Assembly: GCF_000226095.1 (NCBI RefSeq)
Contig: NC_016473.1
Coordinates: 1,984,001-2,048,000, forward strand
Direction: 5' to 3'
From: Thermothelomyces thermophilus ATCC 42464
Taxonomy: Eukaryota; Ascomycota; Sordariomycetes; Sordariales; Chaetomiaceae
Length of the DNA: 64,000 bases
Shown here: in pieces, positions 53,662 to 64,000 of the stretch
How the letters are laid out: each line of letters starts with the position of its first letter
Position numbering within the stretch: the first letter of the stretch is position 1
Translations under genes and position numbers: made by a program
Notes under the pieces: generated by a model
Told to the model about the DNA's origin: nothing
The model's input: the letters and a program-made list of their open reading frames with translations, nothing else
The model's database searches: none

Positions 53662-55907
53662 TTAGGAGTCTGAATCGTCTGAGTCCCCATCTGCACCGAG
53701 CGGCGTCTTGTCGACGTCATCCAACTCCTCCTCACCCTCGCCCTCACCCTCGCCTTCGCCTTCAGCTTCGCCTTCATTCTCGCCTTCACCCTCATCTGCG
53801 TCGCCTTCTCCTAGACCCAGCAGCTCCTTTTCCATCTCGTCGAGCTCGTCGGCGTCGTCCGTGGGCGTGTCTCCGTTCGTATCGGCTCGGTGCGAGCCGT
53901 TAGCCTGGCCGCGGCTGGTGCTGCTCTGCGCACGGCGGGCACGCGCGGCGACCTCGTTCTCGTCCTCCGTCTCGGCGGGGTCGACCATCTCCTTGGAAGG
54001 CGAGTTGCCACCGTCGCCCTCGCCCTCCTCCATCTCGTCGTCGTCGGCGTGGCGAGCGCCGTTGACCTTGGGCCGCTTGATCGGCGGGATGACTCCCAAC
54101 TTGGGGCCGACATGGGTTTCCCAGCGGTCCAGTCGGCGCACGGCGCGGCGAAGTGCTGCAGCGTATGAGCTGACCTGCTCGCCAAAGTCGTCCCGCTCGT
54201 CTTTGAGCTGCGCTAGGCCGCCGTAGCCCCGCTCCCGCATGTGCTTGTTGCTGTCGCCATTTGTCACAGACGACCCGTGCTTACCGGAGGTATAAATCTC
54301 GTCGTCCTCACTGTCCTCGAAGGGGTCCTGCATCTGGGAGAGCCGCGGGAGGGCGCGGAGGATAGCTCCCTCGGTGCGGCGACGCTTACGCGACTCGTGG
54401 TAGCTGCGGCGCACGCCTCGGTCGAGTATGTATTCGACACGCTGGGCGCGGTTGCGCTCGACGGCGAGTTGGTGGGCAGTTGGCGGGCGGGGTTTGCGCG
54501 CCACCACACCTTCGGCCGCCTTGTCGGCCGCGGGTGACGAGCCGTCGAAGACCTGATATTTGAGCGAGTGCGGCCCTCGTCGGCCGATGCTGCCAAAGAT
54601 GCCACTTTGCCGGCCGAAGCCGCGTGGTGGTGGGGTCGACCTCACGCTATCGAGGTCGCTCTCATTCTTGGATGGCCGGATGCGTGGGAGAATGCCCGTC
54701 GTAGGGCCGACCTCGTCGCCGGCTGGGAAACCGCGTCCACCACGGCCGCCCCGCTTGCTCTGGGTCTCGGCCATGAACTGCTGGTCCGCCTCAATGATCT
54801 TGGCGCGCATCTTCTGTTTGGCGTATCCGAACTCAATCTCCTCCGGAGTGTCGACGTTCTCCTGCGCCTCCTCCTCCTCGGTGAGAGCCTTCAGGCGGGG
54901 AACGCCCTGATTTGCGACACCGACGCCGTAATCGACACCGGGGCCAAACGGGTTCTCTTCGCAGCCTTCCTCGGTGAAGTCGGACTCTAGATAGAACCAC
55001 ATGAGCCAGAGAAAGGCGCGAGCACGGCTCTCGCTGCTGTAGTTTGTCTTCATGATGAGGTCGTGAAACTCCTGACCCGGAGGAAAGTGCAGCTCTGCGA
55101 TCTTGGCGGCGGACTGGCAGATGAGGAACAACAGATTGACCGGATTGGTACGCGGGACGTTCATTGCCTTGATCTCATCCAGCGACCCCGGTTCGGGCCG
55201 GTCATCGGAGCCTCCCTTCAGAATGGACTTCAGTCTAGGGGCATCTTGCAGCTGCTTGTAGGCGTGCGGATCCTGGCGGGCTTGCAGGGACGGGATCGCA
55301 TGGTAGGTGCGCAGCTGAGCACGCATTTCGGGAAAGACTGGACGGCGGTCAGCATCGGCTCACTTGGCAGAACAAAGCCAGGCAGCAGAAAGAAGAAAAA
55401 GGCAGACGCACAGTTGAGTGTGGTGTTCATGCGGCCAATGTTAACCAGGAGGCAGACCATGGCCATCCCCTTCGCGGCGTCGCGGTCACTAAGCAGCTTG
55501 TCGCGAAGGACCTTGCTGGTCTTGCTACTCCGGGACATGGTGTCGATGTAGAGGTCGGCAAAGCACTGAAGGCCAATCTTGTCCTTCTCGTAGCTGTTGG
55601 TGAAGACCTTTTGTTCATTGTCGAAGACGGCTTTGAGGAAGTCGTACTGAATGTCCTTTCGCCAGAGCGGTTCGCCGTCTTCTTTCTTGAGATGTCGAAT
55701 CTTGCCGATGGGGTTGCTGTTGGGTCCGCCTCCATCGTCGCGACCGCGCTTCTTGCCGCGAGGCTGCCTCTCGGAAGGCTCTGGCGTCGCCATCATCCTC
55801 GTGTCATCGTCTTCGGTGACGGCGGTCATGAAGGATTTTTCGACGGGTGCGGGCGAACTAGGCGGTTCCATGTCGGACATCAAGGCCGCCGAGCTTGGGG
55901 TGGCCAT
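53662..55907 (-). CDS. ies1: INO80 chromatin-remodelling complex subunit Ies1
   Basis: Two exons on the minus strand, 55412-55907 and 53662-55337, give 723 aa. The 74-bp intron (GTGCGT...CCAG, branch CTGAC) joins NTTLN to FFPEMRAQL. The N-terminal half carries the conserved Ies1 core: GKIRHLKKEDGEPLWRKDIQ, then YEKDKIGLQCFADLY, DAAKGMAMVCLLVNIGRMN, and the Pro-rich EMRAQLRTYHAIPSLQ region. Next comes a conserved SRARAFLWLMWFYLES-type motif near residue 280. The second half is charged and disordered and ends in a Glu/Gly/Asp-rich acidic tail (53,700-53,800). Ies1 is a species-variable subunit of the INO80 nucleosome remodeller in the nucleus. Naming rests on recognising the core from memory of fungal homologues. 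Confidence 0.8.
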
Positions 55908-55950
55908 GGCGAGAGGGATATACCCCGAACGGGGTCAGAATGTGAAGGGC

Positions 55951-55994
55951 GGTTGGTCGGGTGGTCGGGTGGTCGGGTGATCGGGTGGTCGGGT
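55951..55994. repeat. 8-bp minisatellite, about 5 copies, upstream of ies1
   Basis: The unit GGTCGGGT recurs head to tail with one G-to-A variant, 45-90 bp upstream of the ies1 ATG, so it is in the 5' UTR or core promoter. Confidence 0.7.
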
Positions 55995-57053
55995 CTGTAC
56001 TGATTGGCGATTTGGCGATTTCCCGCGGCACACTGATGTTCATCAAGGACAGGTGTGCCTGAACGAGGCGCACGGGGTGCACGGAATGCGCGAACGACCA
56101 AACAATTTCAAGCCTGGCGCCGTTGGGAAAACGACGATGAAGAAAGATAAAAGAATTGAAAAGAGGAAAAAAAGGAGTGAATTGCCACCGGGATGATGCG
56201 AACTTGGGGTGGCTGGTTTTGCGTTAAAACTAAGTGGGCGAGGAGGAATTTGGGGATGGAGAGGCGCGGATGCCTGCCGCAGCTTGGCTCGCAGTCGCCG
56301 AAGGCATCGCGTTTGGGGAGCTGTCGCCAGGCTGATCAAATTATCCCCGTTTGGCGATCAGGACTTACTTGCAGGTGACGTGGGAGCGCGCAAGGGCCAC
56401 CCAGTTGGTTCGTCAATCCAGTTGGCGGGCTGGATATGGTACACTAGTCAGCGTATGCTGCCCAAGGGTATAAGCTCTAAGTGAGGGGTTGCATTTGGCG
56501 GGGCGAAGTTCCTTGGTGACGCTCGTCCCCCCTCATTCCTTCCCTATCACAGCCTCGGGGAGGCGCAACGAACAAGTTCCGTAAGGTACCTTACACACAG
56601 AATATGGACTGTACCTTCCACTGTGGCAGGACCGGTATATTTCTCCTGTGAGGTTCGCTGTTTCATAGAAATCCAGCTTTCTCCATGAGCAGTCTCAGAC
56701 AATCATCTCAAGCAATCTGCTACACATCTAACCTAGCCGCTACTGCTCCAATGAGAGGCCTTTCCAAGTTATTTAATTGTACTTTACTAACAACTGACTC
56801 GATCTCGAAATGTTTCCCGCACTTCTGTAAACCCCATCTTCTTGTCCTATCTTCGCTCCCCAACTTATTGCCCATCTTGTCTCGGCTTGGCAGCTCGGTT
56901 GACTCCTCACCGTGAAGCGGGGAGCGCTATCTGTACTGAGCGCTATCTGTACTCGGTAGATTAAGCAGTCACTGCCGCGAATAACCTTTTTCAACCCGTC
57001 CTGTGCTTGTCTAGATTCCGGGCACCACATCTAAGAACGGCAGCAAGTTGAGA
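55995..57053. other. Divergent promoter region, ies1 and oxygenase gene
   Basis: About 1.1 kb between two genes read in opposite directions. No gene is supported. It holds a 16-bp direct repeat close to the oxygenase start and several CT/GA-rich patches. Confidence 0.5.
56922..56953. repeat. Perfect 16-bp tandem duplication
   Basis: GAGCGCTATCTGTACT occurs twice without a gap, about 100 bp upstream of the oxygenase ATG. It contains the palindrome AGCGCT, so it may be a doubled binding site; that is inference. Confidence 0.6.
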
Positions 57054-58384
57054 ATGGCGACAGCAGCAAAGATTCCCGTCATTGACCTCTCGGGTGACGA
57101 CCAGACTCAGGTCGCCAAGGACCTGGTTGAGGCCGCCATCGAACATGGCTTCGTTTACATCAGAAATACTGGCAAGGACATACCGGTCGAGGCGATAGAT
57201 GGAGCATTTGCGGTGGTATCTGGCCCACATTCTTTTCATGCATAACATGGTTGGCGCCATCCTATTTGCGCTGACGACTGCACAGTCCAAGAAGCTCTTC
57301 GACGCGCCCCTGAGCGAGAAGCAAGCATGCACGATCCAGAAGAACAACCGCGGTGTACGCGATTTACCACGGAAGGTTGTATTGTAATCTCACAGGGCAA
57401 TATTGACGTTTTGGATGAACTCAGTGGTCGGCCATGAACTACGAAACGCTTGATCCGGCGAACCAGCGTGTAAGTTGTAGCTGGCCAGCCTCCTGTCCCC
57501 GTCTTATCTCGCGAGCGCCTCTGACTCTCTCCCTAGATAGGCGACTTCAAGGAGTGAGTAGTAGACCTGTGGTGCTGCCACTAAACGCGTTACGGGACCC
57601 TCCCTGTTCACGCAGCAACGTCAGGGCGTTCAACTTTGGCGAGTTCGTCGACGGGAAAGCGCAGCAGCCTATCCCGCCCACCATCGCGCCCGACGAGGCC
57701 CAGATCAGCGCCTTCCGCGACCTCTGCAACGCCCTCTCGCTCAAGCTCAATACCCTCCTCGGTATCGGCCTGGGCGTCTCGCCCCCGGACTTCTTCACCT
57801 CGGCCCACCTTCGCTCCCGCGGGCCCTCGGGTAGCATCCTGCGCTTCCTGCGCTACCCCCCGCGCAGCGCCATCACCGAGCTCGCCCCCGGGGCCGACGA
57901 CGTCCGCGCCGGAGCCCACTCCGACTACGGCTCGCTGACCCTGCTCTTCCGCCTGCGCGGCCAGCCCGGACTCGAGATCCTGCTGCGCGACGGCAAGACC
58001 TGGTCTCCCGTCCCCGTCGTCCCGCCCGGCACCGAGGACGACCCGGCCCCGCCCATCCTGATGAACATCGGCGACCTGCTATCGTACTGGACGAACGGCC
58101 TGCTGCGGAGCACCGTCCACCGCGTCGTCTTCCCCTCCGGGGACTCCCCGGCCGGGCTGGAAGGGGAGGCGGACCACGGGCCGCGGTACTCGATCGCGTA
58201 CTTCTGCCATCCCTTTGGCGGGACCGAGTTGGGTCCCGTGCCGAGCGAGCGGGTGAAGGAGTACAAGGGAGGCCTGGCGGAGGGGAATCCATATGCCGAG
58301 CGTAAGGTGATGACGGCGGATGAGCATCTGAGGATGAGGTATGCTCTTTTTGTTGCTGCTCCAAGTGCCATTGTCCCGGCTTGA
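57054..58384 (+). CDS. 2OG-Fe(II) oxygenase, isopenicillin N synthase-like
   Basis: Five exons, 57054-57215, 57286-57354, 57425-57469, 57537-57553 and 57625-58384, give 350 aa with all phases consistent. Exon 4 has only 17 bp. Introns are 67-71 bp. The N-terminal DIOX_N part starts IPVIDLSG and includes NNRG-WSAMNYETLDP across a splice. The jelly-roll core has the iron ligands His196-x-Asp198 (AHSDYGS) and His263 (STVHRVV), and the 2-oxoglutarate ligands Arg285-x-Ser287 (PRYSIAY). It is a soluble oxidoreductase; the substrate cannot be told, and no biosynthetic cluster surrounds it. The C-terminus is uncertain: a GTATGC donor at 58340 with a TTATAG acceptor near 58402 could replace the last 15 residues. 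The first donor could also be GTGGTA three bases upstream. Confidence 0.85.
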
Positions 58385-59200
58385 TGGCCTGATCTGTTAT
58401 AGAAACCCGGTCATTTCCTGTTTAAGGACTCTTTGTGCTGACACATGTGACAAGACTGGAGGCAAGCTATACGCAGTTGTACAAAGAGGGGAAGGCGTGA
58501 TGACACATCAAGACCTGTCCCCTTACGATAGAGGTTGCTTCCAAACAAGCAGACTGTTCATCCTCAGACCTGAGGTCCCCTCGGCAAAACTACAAGTGTT
58601 ACATGGATCGTCACTTTCTGAGAATCGCGAGACAGGGGGGGGAGCCAAGATCATGAGATGGCAAAATATAGAAAATGTTGAAACACAAGGGGTTGAGTCC
58701 TTCGGAATGCACGCATCGCTAACCACCTTTATTACCGGAGAGAGCAAAGGGAACTTGCCGCCGCTCACAGAACCCTGCTGTTGGCTGAGTTCGGCTTTGC
58801 AAAGTCCTAATAAAGGCCATGTCTTCGGAAACCAACGCTCCGCAAGGAATTCGGGTGTTGTCGGGATTGACATTGCACTCTCTTCCGACGTGCACTGATT
58901 CATCGTACGACACATGACACGCCCGAGCCTTTGAGGCCGATTGAGTCGCCGGGTGCACAGAGACTTGAACGAATTGAACGGTTCAGGCCAGGATCTCCTA
59001 CCCTATACTAACAGACTCTATCCCACAATGAGTCATACAGACGTCGAATAGCGACGTTTCGGGTATATTTGCTCCGTGGTATGTACCTATGGGGGTTGCT
59101 GTGTGTGTCCAACGAACCCACCAACGACGCAATAACAGGACGGTAAGAGTAGTTTACCCAAACCGTGACGTCCCCCCGCGCCGGCTCGCGCGTGCGTCTT
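58385..59200. other. Spacer between convergent genes
   Basis: 3' regions of the oxygenase and trm61 genes. Opposing ORFs at 58341-58898 and 58523-58915 overlap each other and show no domain. Nothing else is seen. Confidence 0.5.
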
Positions 59201-59954
59201 TCACGCGGCCATCTCGCCCAGCTTCTCGTCCCTCTCCTTCCTCCGCGCCTTTCTCCCACCCGTTCCCTGCACCTTTTGCAGCTGCTCCCGCCGCTCCTGT
59301 TTCCTGGCGAGCTTGTCCACGGCGCCAATCACCTTCTGTTCTTTGCCCACGGGGTACTTGGCCGCGGCCGCGGCCTCGTCCTCGGCGGTCCACTCCATGG
59401 GCAGGACGGCGAAGACCAGGTACGACGTGTGCGTCTTGATCTCGGGCTCGCCGCGCGTGATCAGACGGCCCTCCATCCAGGGGGGCGTGGTCCCGGTGGG
59501 GGACGTCGCCTCGGCGGCGGAGGGGGCCTGGCCGCCGTTGTTGTTATTGACCGGCCCGCTTCCGCCGTTGCCGTCGCCGTCGCCGTCGTCGGCCGAGTCC
59601 ATGTCCTCGTCGGCGTCGGCCGACGCCGCCCTCGGCTTGGCCGCGTGCTCGCGGGTGCGCGCCTCGATCTCGGTCAGCCTGGCCAGGGCCTCCTCGACGT
59701 CGCGGGCCGAGTTGTTGACGCCGCGGTCGAAGTTGAGGTTCAGGCCGACGCGCTCGCGCGACGTGTGCAGCCTCCGGTTGGCGATCTCCACCATGTCGAT
59801 GTCGACCCAGCCGAGCCGGCGCATCGCCGACACGGTGCGCGTCACCTGCTCGATGCACGGCGAGAAGGTGCATATGTGCACGCTCTTCCGGGGGTTCAGC
59901 GGCGACACCCAGCCGGCCGCCTGATCGTCCCCGGCGGCGGCGCCGTCCGCGTCG

Positions 59955-59986
<32 letters not shown>

Positions 59987-60898
59987 GGAGGAGGAGGAGG
60001 AGGAGGAGGAGGAGGAGGAGGAGCAGGACGGCCGGTGGGGTTTCCGTCGGGAGAGGTGCGGGAGGGCTTCCCAAGGGGCGGGGAGGTCGAGGAAGACGGC
60101 GTCGGCCTCGGGGCTCTTGCCGTCGACCAAGAAGCCGCCGTTGTAGACGTCGCGGTGGGTCAGGTGGACGAGGCGATCCAGGCCGTGGTCCGAGAGCTCC
60201 TTCTTCATCTTGTGGTAGCGCTGCTCGTGAAACTCGAAGCTGTAGACCTTGCCCTTGCGCTGCCCCTCGGCAGTCGGATAGCCGTTGTACACGGCCCGCA
60301 CTGCCGCGTGGGTAAAGCTCCCGCTGCCGGCGCCGGCCTCGATCAGGACCGACCCGGGTCTCGCGCGTATCCTGTGCAGGATGTAGCTGTAATCGGGGGT
60401 GTAAACGACCTGGGTCCGGTGGGGCAGGCTGCTCGTCCAGAGCTCGGGGGTCGGAGGCAGGATGTGGATGAAGCCGCTGGTGTCGGCCACGGCCTTCTTG
60501 ACGGCGGCAGCGGCGGTGCCGTTTTCGTTCGTTGCGACAGCGGCGACAGCGGGCGATTCCTCCTTCTCCCTCTGGCCAGTCCCCGTGGTCTCCCTGCCGG
60601 CGTCGTCGTCGTCGTCGGCGGCGTCGCGCTTCCTCTTGCGGCCCCGCGATCCCGTGTCTACCTTGGAGGCCCGAATCTGCGAACCCCAGGGGACGTCCAA
60701 CATGGTGGAGTGGGGGAAGGAGCCGTAGCGGGTGTTGACGACGGCGCCCTCGGCGTAGCCATCGTGCTCTCCGGTCGGCGGCTGCAGGTAGACGGGCAGG
60801 AGATTGTCGCGCGAAAGTTGGAGAATTGCGAGCGAGTTGGCCTTTGTCCGTGGCCCCGGGTCCAAGAATGGCGACACGTTGCTCGTAGTTGACGCCAT
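59201..60898 (-). CDS. trm61: tRNA m1A58 methyltransferase catalytic subunit Trm61 (Gcd14)
   Basis: A single exon of 565 aa from Met at 60898 (MASTTSNVSPF); an in-frame ATG at 60940 would add 14 residues but has less family-like sequence. The N-terminal beta domain has SFPHSTMLDVPWGSQIRAS. The SAM-binding Rossmann fold has motif I IEAGAGSGSFTHA, then YSFEFHEQRYHKM, and the active-site-side motif FLDLPAPWEAL. The C-terminal part has CTFSPCIEQVTRT and the conserved RRLGWVDIDMVEI. Trm61 pairs with Trm6 to make N1-methyladenosine at position 58 of tRNAs, including initiator tRNA-Met, in the nucleus. Odd points: an insert between DLPAPW and the next strand with 20 consecutive serines; an Asp-rich segment near residue 90; and a long acidic Gly/Asn insert near residue 420. 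Confidence 0.9.
59963..60022 (-). repeat. Trinucleotide tract coding poly-Ser in trm61
   Basis: Twenty serine codons in a row (TCC then TCG, read on the minus strand), placed in a loop of the methyltransferase domain after DLPAPW. Likely length-variable. Confidence 0.85.
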
Positions 60899-60940
60899 GA
60901 CCGGAACTACAACAGGGGCCGAGGATTCGCCAATGCACAT

Positions 60941-61625
60941 CCTCAGTCGGCGGCCTGAGGAGGACTCCTGGTTCTGGTCCGTCGCGCCTCAGAAACGGTT
61001 TTGGCTGGGAAAAAAATGGCGAGCCAAGCACAACAGTTGGTGGGGTTCAAGGCCCACAGTTTAAGCTCCTGTGGGGGTTATCTTGGCGAAGTCGAGCAGA
61101 TCTTTTGACCCACTGTGCCCACTGTGTAGGTGCCTACGGAGTACCCTGTTTCCTGTCCACGGGAGGCGGAGACATTTCAAGTGCCTTGGCATAATGTAGA
61201 GAATTGATAAAACCTATAGGTAGGTAGCCCATGGTGCGCGGATTCGAAACTGGTGTCAGATTTACGCTGGCCTCGTACGGAAATCACACTCGCTAGCGAC
61301 AGAATTCGCCCTTAATTCCATCCAAAAATGAGGCGGCACAAGGTGTCGCATCGACAGTCTCCCATAGGAAGAACGATATCTCAAACGATATTTCATAAGT
61401 AAAACACGATCGGTGGTATCTTATAACGGTTCTTACAGTCTGCTTAGCTCGAGAGAGATCCTCGGGGCCAATCACCTCCCACAAGTAAGATGACCCGCCT
61501 ATCCATCGCCACTGCCTGCTCCGGCGCTGGATATGGTGAAACCATTCCGGAAAGTGCGGCGGTCCAGAAAGATCTGCCGGCCTCGTTTCATCCTTGGCGC
61601 AAATAGACTCTGAGCCCCTCCCCTC
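60941..61625. other. Spacer between trm61 and Q-rich gene
   Basis: It holds the trm61 promoter and the 3' UTR of the downstream minus-strand gene. Small ORFs here (61293-61484, 61499-61753) have no coding character. No RNA gene was recognised. Confidence 0.5.
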
Positions 61626-64000
61626 TCAGTATTGCCCGTCTTCTTCGTCCCCCCATCCGGAACCATCATACTCCGAAGAAGAAACACCGCCGTTCGTCTT
61701 TCCCCACCCGCTTGCCTTCTCTTCATGCTCACTTTTAACGGCCGCAGAGGCAACTGCGGTCTTATTATTCGCCGCCTTTACCTCCTCACTTGCTCCCTGA
61801 GAGCTCCCCCCGTGAGTGGCCGCATCCAAACGGGGGAGAGCTTGCCCCTGCCCCTGGCCTGGACTCGGGCTTTGCACATGGCTCGGCTGCTGAAGCCGCA
61901 GGTCCTGCTTCCTGATCGATTGCATCACATCAGGCGGGGGCATGAACGACTGGTTCGGGTTGCGGTGTGGGGCCGGAAAGCGAGGATTGGGATCCCTTCC
62001 AGTGTTGGCCTTCCACATTAGGGGCTGCTGCTGTTGCTGTTGTTGCTGCTGTTGTTGTTGTTGTTGCTGTTGCGGCTGCATGATAGGAACCTGCTGAGCT
62101 TGCTGCCCAGGCTGCATCACCAAAAAGTGCGGCGGTACGTGGGCCGCCTGAGGTGCAAACTGAGGCGCGGGTGTGGGCTGAATGGGTTGTAGCTGAGGAG
62201 GAAACATCGGGGACACCTGTTGTTGTGCGGGCACCTTCTGTTGCTTGCTCGTTTGGTTCGCCGAGGTTTGCTTCCTGACGCTGTCGCTTCTCCATAGCCG
62301 GCCGAACCAGCCTTTTTCTTCCTTGACTGGCGGGGCGGGTTGGGGTTGCTGCATGACGTATTGGCCGCCCGGGACTTGGCTTGGCTTTGGCTGCATTGTG
62401 TGGGGCGGTACGGGTTGGTGCTGCACGCCTGGCTGCAAAGGCGTGCCCGGCTGGAACGGATATCGATGCTGCGGTGGCATCCCCGAAGGCATCGCCGGTG
62501 GAGGAAACACCGCCGGCATTTGGGGAGGTGCGGTTCCAGGGGTTCCAAGGGTTCCAGGGGTTCCAGGATGAGGTGGCGGACCTGACTGCAAGACGCCTGG
62601 TTGCGAGAATGCTCTCCCGGGCGTGTGTTGGGATGCTTGGTTTGGACCGAGAGACATCGAGTCAGCTAACCCCTGGTTTGACTGCGCCGGCGCCGCTTGA
62701 CCAGCCGGTGGCTTAGCATGCTGTGTGTTGACGGAAGTTGTCGGTGCCTGTGGCCCGGTCGACTGAGCCGTCTTCTGCCCTTGGTTTTGTACCAACGATG
62801 GAGATGATGCATCGGTCCGAGCCTTGACAATAGCTGCACCCTCGGGTGAAACTGTAGGAGCAACTTTCGAAGCATCGGACGGTCCGGACTCCGGCGGAGG
62901 TGACCGAGCAAGAACACTGACGGGGTGGGAAGCAAGCGGATGGTGGCCGGGGGGAATTGCACATTCCTCGGAGGTCGAACTTAGGACCGACTTATCAGAA
63001 GGGGCTGGAGGCAACGGGGCCTTTGTGCATGTGCCACCTCCAACTACCGGGGCTTGGTCGCTGTTCTGGTCTGGCGAGGCTGTGACTGATGGAAGGCCCC
63101 TTGACGTGTTGGAACGAGTCGAGGGCGATGAAGCTCGCGAGACAGGACTTGGGGTCCGGGGGCTAGGTGGCCGAGGCGTCGCAGATGGTGCTACGGGAGC
63201 CGCTGCTTGTTGCGAGCCGGGCTTACTGGCGAAATTGTCTGACGCGTGAACCGAACCCGAAGGGGGAGCAGGTGACGCAGCTGGCGGAGGCGAGATTTGA
63301 CCTTCTGTGTTCTCATCCGTCGGCAAGGTCGCATTCGGCTGCGGCGGGGGCTGATGGTCGTGGTCGCTAGTCGCAGATTGCGGGACAGTTGGTTGAGTCG
63401 GTACGGCGGCCCGAGGGGCAGGCGAACTGGTGGACTCCGTCACGGCGCCGCCTCCGCTGGAAGCCACTTGCTCAGAAGACGTTTTTGGGAAGCGGCTCGG
63501 CTGTGTAGCCGATGCGGCCACCTGATCGGTATCCTGCCTGAGCCCTGGAGAGCTCGTGAAATGAGGCTGTCCCGAACTGACCGGGATGTCGACCTGAACT
63601 GTAGCGCCAGGCTGCTCGCAAGGCCCTCCCCCCTTGTCCGTAGCACCCGCTGCAACAACAGAACTGGCAATTACCGGCGGGGAAGTGATGGTTGGAGGGG
63701 AAGCGATGGAGGGAGGGGAGGTGATGGTGGGAGCATCAGTTCCCAGTGGCGGCGATTTGCGAGACAGCCTCAGCGGTGGTGGCACGGCTGAGTTTGAGGG
63801 TGATAGAGGTGTAGCACATTCGAAGGAAATAGGGACCCCAGTTGCTCCCGAGGATACAGCGCTGGTGATTTCATGAGGAGCTGGTTGTTGAGCATCGGGG
63901 CTCTGAAGGGTCACCGGCTCGCTTGTGGCCGAGTGCGGAAGATGCGGGCGGGCACCCATGTATGGAAGTGCAGGGAGATAGGCCGGCAAAGTGCTTGTTC
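61626..64000 (-). CDS. Q/P/S-rich protein, C-terminal part, runs off window
   Basis: A minus-strand frame open from the right window edge to TAA at 61626, at least 790 codons; the true start is outside. The visible part is almost entirely low-complexity Pro/Ser/Gln/Ala, probably disordered. Two islands stand out: KEEKGWFGRLWRSDSVRK near 62,300 and the C-terminal end with KASGWGKTNGG and a final SGWGDEEDGQY, where Trp in an acidic tail looks like a short conserved linear motif. A 16-Gln run lies at 62025-62072. Such proteins are often scaffold, signalling or RNA-granule proteins, but I do not recognise the family. Any folded domain is probably in the missing N-terminal part. Confidence 0.7.
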   Translation of the reverse strand, partial: TSTLPAYLPALPYMGARPHLPHSATSEPVTLQSPDAQQPAPHEITSAVSSGATGVPISFECATPLSPSNSAVPPPLRLSRKSPPLGTDAPTITSPPSIASPPTITSPPVIASSVVAAGATDKGGGPCEQPGATVQVDIPVSSGQPHFTSSPGLRQDTDQVAASATQPSRFPKTSSEQVASSGGGAVTESTSSPAPRAAVPTQPTVPQSATSDHDHQPPPQPNATLPTDENTEGQISPPPAASPAPPSGSVHASDNFASKPGSQQAAAPVAPSATPRPPSPRTPSPVSRASSPSTRSNTSRGLPSVTASPDQNSDQAPVVGGGTCTKAPLPPAPSDKSVLSSTSEECAIPPGHHPLASHPVSVLARSPPPESGPSDASKVAPTVSPEGAAIVKARTDASSPSLVQNQGQKTAQSTGPQAPTTSVNTQHAKPPAGQAAPAQSNQGLADSMSLGPNQASQHTPGRAFSQPGVLQSGPPPHPGTPGTLGTPGTAPPQMPAVFPPPAMPSGMPPQHRYPFQPGTPLQPGVQHQPVPPHTMQPKPSQVPGGQYVMQQPQPAPPVKEEKGWFGRLWRSDSVRKQTSANQTSKQQKVPAQQQVSPMFPPQLQPIQPTPAPQFAPQAAHVPPHFLVMQPGQQAQQVPIMQPQQQQQQQQQQQQQQQQPLMWKANTGRDPNPRFPAPHRNPNQSFMPPPDVMQSIRKQDLRLQQPSHVQSPSPGQGQGQALPRLDAATHGGSSQGASEEVKAANNKTAVASAAVKSEHEEKASGWGKTNGGVSSSEYDGSGWGDEEDGQY
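62025..62072 (-). repeat. CAG/CAA tract coding 16 Gln
   Basis: Sixteen mixed CAG/CAA codons on the minus strand, flanked by Pro. Mixed codons make it less prone to slippage than a pure run. Confidence 0.85.

Noticed and set aside
59165-60892. 575-codon plus ORF and 495-codon minus alternative frame over trm61
   Set aside because: Both are by-products of high GC; only the 59201-60898 minus frame shows methyltransferase motifs.

Overview
The window looks like a filamentous ascomycete (Pezizomycotina, probably Sordariomycetes and perhaps a Chaetomiaceae-like fungus; the narrower placement is inference). Host genes have short GT-AG introns of 49-125 bp with CTGAC/CTAAC-type branch sites, GC-rich coding sequence and many homopolymer tracts. 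The left part carries the signature of repeat-induced point mutation (RIP).

The window has two sharply different halves. Positions 1 to about 38,930 are AT-rich and hold no intact gene. This block contains four related Ty3/gypsy chromovirus-type LTR retrotransposons, called A, B, C and D here. Reading frames stay open over thousands of bases except for TAG/TAA (occasionally TGA), as expected when CAG, CAA and TGG codons were hit by C-to-T at CpA on either strand. A (1-7177, +) starts before the window. B (11768-26967, +) is split by C (13838-21422, -). D (28374-35929, -) is separate. All 5-bp target duplications inside the window can be read: ACTCT for B, GTTTA for C, GGTTC/AGTTC for D.

Removing B+C and D and keeping one duplication copy restores one minus-strand frame across both junctions (about 36.3 kb to 9.45 kb, roughly 1,350 codons). 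It has a Gag-like middle and a retropepsin-like end but no reverse transcriptase that I can see. So the order was: a gag-protease-like gene, insertion of D and B into it, insertion of C into B, then RIP over the block. Two more RIP-broken ORFs lie at 7.2-9.0 kb.

The four elements share gag, protease, RT, RNase H, integrase and chromodomain. They differ at the 3' end: the U3 half of the LTR and a coiled-coil ORF, antisense to pol and lying between chromodomain and LTR, change together (A/B one type, C a second, D a third). The sequence just inside the 5' LTR is complementary to a segment within the LTR, suggesting Tf1/sushi-type self-priming. These are the most interesting features of the window.

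Positions 38,931-64,000 are ordinary gene-rich euchromatin: an ATP-dependent DNA ligase, an NCS1 purine-cytosine permease, a weakly coding stretch (45.5-50 kb) with two lineage-type hypothetical ORFs and a chromodomain remnant, Sec39 (ER-Golgi tethering), Ies1 (INO80 complex), an isopenicillin-N-synthase-type 2OG-Fe(II) oxygenase, the tRNA m1A58 methyltransferase catalytic subunit Trm61, and a Q/P-rich protein cut by the right edge. These genes are not an operon or an obvious cluster; they are housekeeping neighbours beside a heterochromatic island.
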